A stretch of DNA of 64,000 bases, taken from the NCBI RefSeq assembly GCF_010233585.1, contig NZ_CP045997.1, forward strand, positions 1,064,522-1,128,521, read 5' to 3'. Below are positions 45,693 to 53,109 of this stretch, piece by piece (positions within the stretch are counted from its first letter, which is position 1; every line of letters starts with the position of its first letter). Source of the DNA: Spirosoma endbachense. Its GTDB lineage: Bacteria; Bacteroidota; Bacteroidia; Cytophagales; Spirosomataceae. The notes under the pieces are model-generated. The model was not told where the DNA came from. It did no database searches and saw nothing but the letters and a program-made list of their open reading frames with translations. Position numbers and translations under genes: made by a program.

Positions 45693-46340
45693 CTACGTGG
45701 TCGTGGGCGGAAATCGTTCTTCTTCTTTGAGTATCTCTTTTATGGCCCATTCGCCTTCCAGGGTCAATTGCATCAGACAGTGCACATACATCGCTCCTTT
45801 AGTACCTGTCAACGTTACCTTCACTTCTGCCTGGTTTTTCTTTATTGAAAATGAATCAGGGCGATGAATGCCAAGGCTTTGGTACTTGCCAATAGTTCGT
45901 TTGATCCGTTTATCTTTTTTCAGGATATCGACGGCTGCGTCAACAGCTTCTGTGTCCAGAACCGGATAGATCGTAATTACAAGACCTGTACCGGCAGCGG
46001 CAATCCGGGTGAGGGTTGCCGCTGAGAGTTGCTGATTAAACCCCCATGGGCCCTCACCGCACTGATAGCCGATGTTAAAGTTGCGACTCTTGCAGGCTGC
46101 CCATAAACGCTGAGATGGCTCGTCCAGAGATTCAATGGCGGTGAGTATGGCAGCGGTATCCTTGTCTGGCTCGCGGAACCCAGACGAAACCGTAAATCGG
46201 GCAGACCACGAGCCATCATGCCATTGCCCGGCATGATACAAAAAGAGTCCTCGGCTGGTCAGCGCATCAGCAAGCAGAGCCAGATCGAGGGGTGCCCGGA
46301 GGTCGAGGTCGGTGGATTGGTAATGAATTTCGTGTTTCAT
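45693..46340 (-). CDS. Two-domain protein of unknown function with a Coa1-like C-terminus
   Basis: Protein of 215 residues without a signal peptide. Residues 1-120 (LLADALTSRGLFLYHAGQW, SARFTVSSGFREP, RNFNIGYQCGEGPWGFNQ) look like a conserved but unnamed domain. Residues about 130-210 (VDAAVDILKKDKRIKRTIG, EVKVTLTGTKGAMYVHCLMQL, WAIKEILKE) resemble the Coa1/cytochrome oxidase assembly-like fold. The combination is unusual. The role is unknown; it stands between an AraC gene and a pseudogene, so no partner can be named. Confidence 0.65.
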   Translation of the reverse strand: MKHEIHYQSTDLDLRAPLDLALLADALTSRGLFLYHAGQWHDGSWSARFTVSSGFREPDKDTAAILTAIESLDEPSQRLWAACKSRNFNIGYQCGEGPWGFNQQLSAATLTRIAAAGTGLVITIYPVLDTEAVDAAVDILKKDKRIKRTIGKYQSLGIHRPDSFSIKKNQAEVKVTLTGTKGAMYVHCLMQLTLEGEWAIKEILKEEERFPPTTT

Positions 46341-46361
46341 CGCAGCTACGAAATGTCGTTC

Positions 46362-46815
46362 TTAAGGGCCTACATTGGTCGCCTGAAGGGCGATTAATCG
46401 CCAGCTCTCGTTGGGCTTCTGCCAAACATTGGTAAATCGCCGAGGGCTTGTTACATTTTTGGAACACCCGCAACGGCGCTGTTTTGATCAGGGATTTCCT
46501 GCCCCATTTCAATAGCCAGGCTCTGAATCAGCGTGATTTTTTCACTAATCCGCTCAAATCGAACCTGATTGATTTTTGCCGTCCGCATCAGGGTCTTTAT
46601 CTCGTTGAACGTCACGATTTTATTGAACGGATTCATGACTACATAATCCGGCGACCAAAGTTTGGCTAAACTGACGGTATCATTCGTTAAAAACGCATTG
46701 ACTTCCCAAGCGCTCACTTTCCGGATCGGATCGCTTGTTCATCAGTAGATTGGGCAATGGTTACGAACGGTATCGAGGACAAAAAAAGGAGCGAAAGCAG
46801 GAAATGTCTTTTCAT
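46362..46815 (-). pseudogene. SnoaL/DUF4440-like secreted protein, two frameshifts
   Basis: Starts at the ATG at 46813-46815 with a signal peptide (KRHFLLSLLFLSSIPFVTIAQ) and runs to AIRSGK, then TGA. A one-base shift continues as VSAWEVNAFLTNDTVSLAKL and on to IPDQNSAVAG. A second shift near 46450 is needed to reach the family's usual end, RRFTNVWQKPNESWRLIALQ. The whole has the normal length (about 150 codons) for an NTF2-like protein. Sequencing error is possible but two independent shifts favour real decay. Confidence 0.8.
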
Positions 46816-46864
46816 GGTTTATGGTATGGTTTAAGGCAATTTGGGCTAACAAGATAGGAAAACT

Positions 46865-47074
46865 TTAAGAACTAAACTCGCAGATTGTCAGTTGGTTTCG
46901 ATTTGATAAATAGGGGAATAATATATAGCTTCTTGGCGGGTAGGCCAAGACCTGTAGTATATAATAGAGAGCTGTCAATACGTATGCAGTTAATTTGCGT
47001 CCGTTGATTCGCAAAAAAGGCGTTAGTGCAACCAGTATAAACCCGACATCTTTTAACCAAAGCATACGTACCAT
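46865..47074 (-). CDS. Small hydrophobic open frame, doubtful
   Basis: 69-residue frame (LWLKDVGFILVALTPFLRIN, then YVLTALYYILQVLAYPP) overlapping the end of the membrane-protein gene at 47053. It may be a remnant or chance. No family recognised. Confidence 0.2.
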   Translation of the reverse strand: MVRMLWLKDVGFILVALTPFLRINGRKLTAYVLTALYYILQVLAYPPRSYILFPYLSNRNQLTICEFSS

Positions 47075-47706
47075 AGCTTATCCAGCAGCGATGGCGCAAA
47101 CAGTAGAAAACTATAAGGCACGATAAGCAACCCCATAAATACGGCTAAGGAGATGAGGTAAGGTCTGTAGATCCGTCGGGTGAACCGCTCGAATAATAAC
47201 AACCCAAGAATGATGAACAGGCCAAGTAGAGCCGACGAAATTGGGAAGTTGGGCAATCGGCCTACCGATGCACCCAGAAACGGCAATACGGTCATAATCA
47301 TAAAGCGGGCATGATACGTGACTGGATGTCGATAAATAATGGCCAACCCGTAGAGCACAATAAATAGGCTGATATCGGAAAAATTAGCAGCAAACATCAT
47401 CAGGTCTTTGCCGCGCAGTTGATGGCGCCGGGAGATGAGCAAAAACGAAATTACCATGAGTGGCACCAAGAGATAGGAGACTTTGCCGACCAAACGATGC
47501 AGGGCAATTTGTTTAGTTCGAATCAGTATCGGCTGGCCAATTAGCATGGCAAACCAGAGTAAAACCGTAACCGCATGGACATGAACAAGGGTAGCCGTTC
47601 CGGTAAAGCCTGGAAAAAGCCCAAAGTAAGTTTTGAAAAATGCGCAAAAAATTAGCAGAAGTACGGCGATGAACAGGTAGCTAATGTGTCGGTAGGCTTT
47701 CTCCAT
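47053..47706 (-). CDS. DUF2306-like integral membrane protein (copy 2)
   Basis: Membrane protein of 217 residues, homologous to 43953-44660 (shared start MEKAYR-ISYLFI) and to 62226-62960. It has HVHAVTVLLWFAML, GQPILIRTK and ALHRLVGKVSYLLVPL, with about seven helices. It lies 77 bp downstream of the AraC gene at 47784, repeating the order of copy 1. The function is unknown; conserved His residues could bind heme or metal. Confidence 0.75.
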   Translation of the reverse strand: MEKAYRHISYLFIAVLLLIFCAFFKTYFGLFPGFTGTATLVHVHAVTVLLWFAMLIGQPILIRTKQIALHRLVGKVSYLLVPLMVISFLLISRRHQLRGKDLMMFAANFSDISLFIVLYGLAIIYRHPVTYHARFMIMTVLPFLGASVGRLPNFPISSALLGLFIILGLLLFERFTRRIYRPYLISLAVFMGLLIVPYSFLLFAPSLLDKLWYVCFG

Positions 47707-47783
47707 GAGGCCAAAACGGATTGGTTAACAGCCTGAAAGGTAGAAGCTTAATCAGCTTGATTCTGGGTAGAAAACCGACGTTT

Positions 47784-48638
47784 TTAATCTAGCCGCAGAA
47801 TTTTTTCGGGCGAAAGCGCAGATTCTGACAGTAGGGTGTTGGGTGTCACGCCCGCAAACTCCTTAAAATCCTTGAAGAGATGGTGAAAATCAGTATAGCC
47901 AAAATTGACCGCTACGGTTAGCCAGTCGGCTTCAGGATTCGCTTCTTTCCATCGAAACGCCCGGTGAAAGCGCGAAATTCGGGTGAATAATTTAGGCCCG
48001 ATGCCTAATCGTTCGACAAACTTGCGCTCTAACTGGCGCGGGCTAAGACAAGCCTGGTTGGCCAGCCAATCAAGGCCGGGCCAGCCTGGATGCTGAAGCA
48101 GCAACTGGCCTATTTTATCAACGGCATGAATATCAGTTGTTACCTGCCGGATTTTCGAGCGTAAATACTGCTCAACAATGGCAATCATGAGCGGGTAGCT
48201 TTCTGTGTTGGCCAGCCGGTCATTAACGGCCCGAACTTCCTGATTGATTACGAGTTCAGAATCAATTTTTTTATCGGTGAATTCGGTCATTGGTATCCGC
48301 AGCAGCCGGAATAGCCCACCCATGTGGAAAATAACCCGAATCATTAAGTAATCGTCGGAAGGCATAATGAAATTGAACCGAGATACGGGTTGCCCATAAA
48401 TGGTATTGCGCGGCTCTTGTTTCACTGTACCCGTTAGTGGATTAACCGACGTAACCAGCCCCTTTGGGAAAAACTCCAGGCCATGTTCGGGTAAGGGTGG
48501 AAACGGTTTAACAAGCGGTGGTTTGGTGGGGTCATAGACAAAATGCAGCAGTAGGTATTCCTTTACGAAAGGTTGAAGTGCCTGACAAGGTAGAATACGC
48601 TGGTATATCATACTGAAATATAGCGGTTTCCAACCCAT
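47784..48638 (-). CDS. AraC family transcriptional regulator (module copy 2)
   Basis: Regulator of 284 residues, a clear paralogue of the protein at 44734: MIYQRILPCQALQPFVKEY, PPLPEHGLEFFPKGL, FNFIMPSDDYLMIRVIFHMGG, LANQACLSPRQLERKFVERLG, NFGYTDFHHLFKDFKEFAG. Even the last residues (TLLSESALSP) are the same. The ATG at 48638 or at 48611 may be used. A DUF2306-like membrane protein gene follows. Confidence 0.92.
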   Translation of the reverse strand: MGWKPLYFSMIYQRILPCQALQPFVKEYLLLHFVYDPTKPPLVKPFPPLPEHGLEFFPKGLVTSVNPLTGTVKQEPRNTIYGQPVSRFNFIMPSDDYLMIRVIFHMGGLFRLLRIPMTEFTDKKIDSELVINQEVRAVNDRLANTESYPLMIAIVEQYLRSKIRQVTTDIHAVDKIGQLLLQHPGWPGLDWLANQACLSPRQLERKFVERLGIGPKLFTRISRFHRAFRWKEANPEADWLTVAVNFGYTDFHHLFKDFKEFAGVTPNTLLSESALSPEKILRLD

Positions 48639-48823
48639 CCTCAGGTGGATTTTAGTTTTCGGTCAGGCGTATGTGATGCCTTGAGTAGGACAGTTATTCA
48701 TGATTACCAGGGTCGTTTCAAATCAGAATCAGCGGTTTTCGTGGACGATTTAAGCTAGCTATCAAAATGAGATTTTAGAAGTAAATTACAGAAGGGTAGA
48801 GATCCAGGACTTTCACTCAGAGC

Positions 48824-48865
48824 CGTGCCACGGTTATTAAGAACATCATCAGTAACCGTGGCACG
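48824..48865. terminator. 13-bp hairpin beyond the PUL2 end
   Basis: CGTGCCACGGTTA (48824-48836) and TAACCGTGGCACG (48853-48865) form a perfect 13-bp stem with a 16-nt loop, about 70 bp past the last PUL2 stop codon on the minus strand. No T-tract follows. The 48639-48932 stretch holds nothing else that I can support. Confidence 0.5.
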
Positions 48866-48932
48866 CATAATCATTCGATTTCAGGACAAGTCACCGATCT
48901 ATGTTGCTCATTTTGGACTAGTCTAGAGCTTC

Positions 48933-50267
48933 CTACAGGAGATGATTCAGTCTCGCTTCATAAAAAGCCGGGACAACCACAAAGAATCGGGACGTATAAA
49001 GCCGCTTCCAGTCATAATGCATGAATATGCTTTGCAGGATGGACTTGTGCTTATCAATTAAGTTTTTGTTTCCCGATAGAAGCACTACCCATGCGGCAAA
49101 CAGCGGTTCACGCATGTGTTTGTCTTCATAACCTCTGGCAGGCGATAAGTTCGACCATTCCTTCGCCTGTAGAAGAGCCAAGGCAAGGGTAGTGGCAATG
49201 TCGGGTTGCGGTTTCCATAACTTGTTTACCAGTCGCCAATCTTCATTAAAGACAAGTGCATGTGCATTATCGAAGTTTTTATGCCTAGAGAGGTGCAATG
49301 CTGCTTTTTCGGCACTGATAAGCAACCCTTTTCGGAATTTTTCGCGCAGGTTGGGCTCTTGTTCCAGTTCGACTAACGCCTTTAGATTAGCCTGTGAAAT
49401 GCCGGTGATCCAGAATTCGTTTTCGGTCTTATTTCCTTTTTCGGGTTCTGTCGTTTCGTAAGGAATTCCCTGTGCACATAGCTCCAGGCGAGATAGCGAA
49501 TCTCCTTCGGGAATCTCGTTCAATCGACGATAATAGCCATCGAGCCACTTTTTATGCTGCGTAACATCATACAGGGCTCGATAGATAAAGACCAGCCGAA
49601 CCGAAATTCGACAGCCTTTATCGGTCAGATTTCCGCGAAAACCATAGCCTTCCCGGTCGCAGGGGAGTTGCCAGTTCGTCTGTTCCAGCGCATCGCCCAC
49701 GGTTTCCATCAAACGAATCAGCCGGGCTTTTTCAACCTGGTTAGGAATGCCGCTTTTACTATAGCGCCACATGCCATAAAACCAGGGTCCCGTTTGATCA
49801 TCGGAACCGGCCACATGGTGGCTTTTACCGTCAGAAGCGACATCCCGGGCAATAAATCCAGGCACGTTCCCAACCGTTGCCAGTCGTACCAATCCGTCGG
49901 CCACTTTACGGGCTTCGCGGGCATCAGCTTCCTTTCGGCTGATCTTCCAGCGATTGCAAAGCCCATCGAGGTAAATCCCATTGAAAAAGGCACCGTTTTC
50001 AATGGGTGACCACCAGGCCAAACCATTGGGTTTATCGGTTTTACAGTCGTCGGGAGTGGGTAGAAAATTGTTCCCATCCCGCCCCGCATAGTCGTACAAA
50101 ATGCCGTGCTGTGGACTGATAAACCGTCGATTTATCTCCTGGAAAGCCCGTTCAACCTGATTCTGGACATCACTGTCAGCATGGAGCGTGGCGGTTGATT
50201 GGGCCGCTACCGAAGTAATTATAAAAAAGCTGATCGCAAAAATCAGCACACAATTTGAACGTTTCAT
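48933..50267 (-). CDS. Secreted 444-residue protein of unknown family (PUL2, copy B)
   Basis: Signal peptide CVLIFAISFFIITSVAAQ, then a single large helical-looking domain. Conserved with its neighbour: WWSPIENGAFFNGIYLDGLC.RW (near 90-110), PGFIARDVASDG (near 153), GSDDQTGPWFYGMWRY (near 172), SRLELCAQG, EDWRLVNKLWKPQP and REPLFAAW. The pattern of Trp, Asp and Glu on repeated helices recalls (alpha/alpha)6-barrel glycosidases or lyases, but I recognise no catalytic signature of a named family. The start overlaps the stop of copy A (ATGA). It is the last gene of PUL2. Confidence 0.75.
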   Translation of the reverse strand: MKRSNCVLIFAISFFIITSVAAQSTATLHADSDVQNQVERAFQEINRRFISPQHGILYDYAGRDGNNFLPTPDDCKTDKPNGLAWWSPIENGAFFNGIYLDGLCNRWKISRKEADAREARKVADGLVRLATVGNVPGFIARDVASDGKSHHVAGSDDQTGPWFYGMWRYSKSGIPNQVEKARLIRLMETVGDALEQTNWQLPCDREGYGFRGNLTDKGCRISVRLVFIYRALYDVTQHKKWLDGYYRRLNEIPEGDSLSRLELCAQGIPYETTEPEKGNKTENEFWITGISQANLKALVELEQEPNLREKFRKGLLISAEKAALHLSRHKNFDNAHALVFNEDWRLVNKLWKPQPDIATTLALALLQAKEWSNLSPARGYEDKHMREPLFAAWVVLLSGNKNLIDKHKSILQSIFMHYDWKRLYTSRFFVVVPAFYEARLNHLL

Positions 50268-51598
50268 CGTGATTTCGGCGCTTTTTTTTGAAGGCGGAAC
50301 CAGACGGTTTCGGCCGGAAAAAACTGAGAATAAGTCAGACGGTCATACTGAAAATGGCCTATAGCCCCCAGCATTTCGGTGCGATAGGGATCAACTAGTG
50401 TCCGATCGGGAGCCATTGTCACAATCCAGGCCATCCATAGTGGTTCGCGTACAAGACCGAGTTCATAATTTCGACGTGGAGATCGTTTGACCAGTTCGGT
50501 AAGCTGTACTGCCGATACATCGAGGGCTTCCTGCTCACTATGTTGTGGTTTCCACCACTGGTTCAGACTGCGCCAATCGTGGAGAAAGGGCTTTCGGTCG
50601 TTGTTATCGAACAGATGCCAGCGAGCTACATCAACGACCGCACTACGGGCACTGGCGTTTAGCCCCTGTTCATAGGCGGCACGCATAGCAGGATCGGTTT
50701 CCATCTCCCACAACGCCCGCACATCCACCGTACTCGATACGCCCGTCCAGCGAAACTGCTTCGGAATGTCGAATAGCATACCGTCGGCGCATATCTGAAG
50801 GCGACTGCGATTGGGTTCTCCACCCGTTTCGTAGGCGGCTTCCCGATAGAGCTTATCCCACTTCGCATCGTTGGTTAATTGATGCATAGCCTTAAGGATG
50901 AACAGCAACCGGGGTGCTCCTTCCCAACTGAAGGTGGCAAATGTGTTTCGGTAACGGGCCGGCGAATAGGCCGTTGTTGGTAGCCGCCATCCTGTCGATT
51001 GAAGCGCATTGGCCACCTCAACCATCTTGGCGATAAGCTGCTTACGTTCCTGTGGTTCAGGCAGGCCGGAATACAGGTAACGCCATAGCCCGTAAAACCA
51101 GGGGGAAGTCTGATCATTTGAACCCATCGCCGGGGGCGTTTTGCCATCTGTGGCCACCCCCCGACCAATGAAGCCGGGCGTGTCGCCAACAGAGGCCAGA
51201 AAGAGCAATCCCTGCGCTAATTTTCGCGCCTTGATTCGGTCACTTTCCCGATGCCAGTACAGCCAACGCTGGCAAAGTCCGTCCAGATAGAGCCCATTGA
51301 ACATGGAGCCATTTTCCGTCGGTGTCCACCAACCCAATGCATTGGGTTTGTTCAGCAAAAACTCGTCGGCCGTTGGGCGGGCAAATTTACCGGAAGAGTC
51401 TGCAAAGTCGATGAGGATGTTGTGCTCATCGACGAACCGACGCCAGATTTCGTGGTGTGCTTTTTCCATATTCAGGCTGTCGCTGTCTCCCGAACGGGAT
51501 GTCCATTCGGGAGCTATTGGCAGTTTCTGAAAGGAACAAAGGCCAAGAAATAGGAGCAATGCGAGCGCAATTCCTCGTTTTGGCTGGCGTTGTCTCAT
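50264..51598 (-). CDS. Secreted 444-residue protein of unknown family (PUL2, copy A)
   Basis: Paralogue of the next gene, with exactly the same length. Signal region RGIALALLLFLGLCSFQKL. Shared motifs: WWTPTENGSMFNGLYLDGLC.RW, PGFIGRGVATDG, GSNDQTSPWFYGLWRY, SRLQICADG, HDWRSLNQWWKPQ, REPLWMAW. The aligned Asp and Glu residues in these motifs are candidates for catalysis. It overlaps SusD at its start (ATGA at 51595-51598) and copy B at its end, so the three are translationally coupled. It is probably an enzyme for the glycan imported by the PUL2 SusCD; function not assignable. Confidence 0.75.
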   Translation of the reverse strand: MRQRQPKRGIALALLLFLGLCSFQKLPIAPEWTSRSGDSDSLNMEKAHHEIWRRFVDEHNILIDFADSSGKFARPTADEFLLNKPNALGWWTPTENGSMFNGLYLDGLCQRWLYWHRESDRIKARKLAQGLLFLASVGDTPGFIGRGVATDGKTPPAMGSNDQTSPWFYGLWRYLYSGLPEPQERKQLIAKMVEVANALQSTGWRLPTTAYSPARYRNTFATFSWEGAPRLLFILKAMHQLTNDAKWDKLYREAAYETGGEPNRSRLQICADGMLFDIPKQFRWTGVSSTVDVRALWEMETDPAMRAAYEQGLNASARSAVVDVARWHLFDNNDRKPFLHDWRSLNQWWKPQHSEQEALDVSAVQLTELVKRSPRRNYELGLVREPLWMAWIVTMAPDRTLVDPYRTEMLGAIGHFQYDRLTYSQFFPAETVWFRLQKKAPKSR

Positions 51599-53091
51599 TT
51601 CCAGTCCGGATTTTGTTCGAGTTTGGGATTCGCCCTGATTTCGTCCAGTGGAATGGGGTAATAGCGATGTTTAGCCTGTGGAGTTCGTGTCGGATACACC
51701 TCATTAACGGCTTTCGGAATGACCGTCAGGAAGGTATTGGTACGGGTAAGGTCGTACCATCGATCACCCTCGGCAAAAAACTCCCAACTCCGTTCCTGCA
51801 AAACGGCATTGATGAAACCGTCTTTGCTCAATCCCGCAGTAAGATTGGCCAGGCCCGCCCTGTTTCGAATGGCATTGATGTACTGATAGGCCGTTGTAGT
51901 TGGGCCGTTCAAACGAGCTTCGGCTTCGGAGACAATCAGGTATAAATCGGCCAGTCGGAGCATAGGTACATTGTTCCGCCCTTTCGCTCCAACTGAGTTT
52001 TTGTCCATGTATTTCTTAATCAATACGCCTTTCACCGTATAAGGCGTGATGTCTTTTTGTGGAATCACTTTCCCCGCCACGCTGATGTAGGTGGTATCCA
52101 TTAACTGTCTCCGTTTATCAATTGGATTGAACGAGTCAAAGAAGGCCTGAAACGCGAAGATGGAGCCGAATGTCATGTTGCCGTAATCCCGGCTGGCACT
52201 GTTGGCTGGCCCGCAGAAACCCATCAGGGTAGTGCCTCGTGCCTTCGTGCTGTTATCGCCCTCGAAGGCAAACATGTTTTCCTGGCGAGCCAGATCTTCT
52301 TTTTCCACATCAAATACATCAAGAACATTGGCCATCAGCGAGTACTTCCCGGAATTGATTACTTCCAGTGCTTTCGCTTTGGCAGTGGTCCAGTCTTCGG
52401 CATAAAGTGCGGCCTTCGCATAAAATCCAACAGCCACTTCTTTGGATGATCGTCCTTTTATCGTTGAGGCTGAATAAGATGGTAACTTGGTGATCGCTTC
52501 ATCCAGATCTTTATAAATCTGTTTGTACACATCGGCCCTGGGACTTTTGGCAACCAGCGCATCGGTTTCACTTTTACTGGGCGATAACCGAATGACGACA
52601 TCCCCAAAATTCTTAGTCAGCGTGAAATGATACAACGCCCGCAGAAACAGCGCTTCACCTACAATGGCATTTCGGCGAGTAGCCTCCATGGTAATCGACG
52701 GTACTTTTTCAATGACCCAGTTTGCATTCTCGATGCCTTTGTAGCAAAACTGCCATAATCCGTACGGGCTCTCGGCAGTGCGGCCAAAGCTTTTCGGGCC
52801 AGAATAATCGGTGTCGTAACTGTACAGGGCAAATACGTTCCGCCCCACAACGGGTTTTACCCAAAGCTGATCACCGGCAAAGTCAGAACCAAAAACAAAG
52901 GGAGCCTGATCGAACAGGTCATTGATGGAGCCATAGGCTGCGGTCAACGCAGCTTCGGCATCCTGGGCGCTTTTGTAAAAATTCGTTGTGATCACGGAGG
53001 AATACACATCCTCTTCTAATGTTTGACAGGCACTGGAACAGAACACCATAGCCAGCGCCACCAGGATGGATTTTGAAAAATATCGGTTCAT
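51595..53091 (-). CDS. SusD/RagB family surface glycan-binding lipoprotein of PUL2
   Basis: Lipoprotein of 498 residues with lipobox CSSACQ near residue 20 (ALAMVFCSSAC). N-terminal helices (AEAALTAAYGSINDLFDQA) and GIENANWVIEKV are as in the family. C-terminal signature: NNVPMLRLADLYLIVSEAEARL, then ERSWEFFAEGDRWYDLTR. It ends RYYPIPLDEIRANPKLEQNPDW. SusC lies 18 bp upstream, and the 3' end overlaps the gene of the 444-residue protein. Confidence 0.95.
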   Translation of the reverse strand: MNRYFSKSILVALAMVFCSSACQTLEEDVYSSVITTNFYKSAQDAEAALTAAYGSINDLFDQAPFVFGSDFAGDQLWVKPVVGRNVFALYSYDTDYSGPKSFGRTAESPYGLWQFCYKGIENANWVIEKVPSITMEATRRNAIVGEALFLRALYHFTLTKNFGDVVIRLSPSKSETDALVAKSPRADVYKQIYKDLDEAITKLPSYSASTIKGRSSKEVAVGFYAKAALYAEDWTTAKAKALEVINSGKYSLMANVLDVFDVEKEDLARQENMFAFEGDNSTKARGTTLMGFCGPANSASRDYGNMTFGSIFAFQAFFDSFNPIDKRRQLMDTTYISVAGKVIPQKDITPYTVKGVLIKKYMDKNSVGAKGRNNVPMLRLADLYLIVSEAEARLNGPTTTAYQYINAIRNRAGLANLTAGLSKDGFINAVLQERSWEFFAEGDRWYDLTRTNTFLTVIPKAVNEVYPTRTPQAKHRYYPIPLDEIRANPKLEQNPDWK

Positions 53092-53109
53092 AAGGGTAGG
53101 ATTTTAAGG

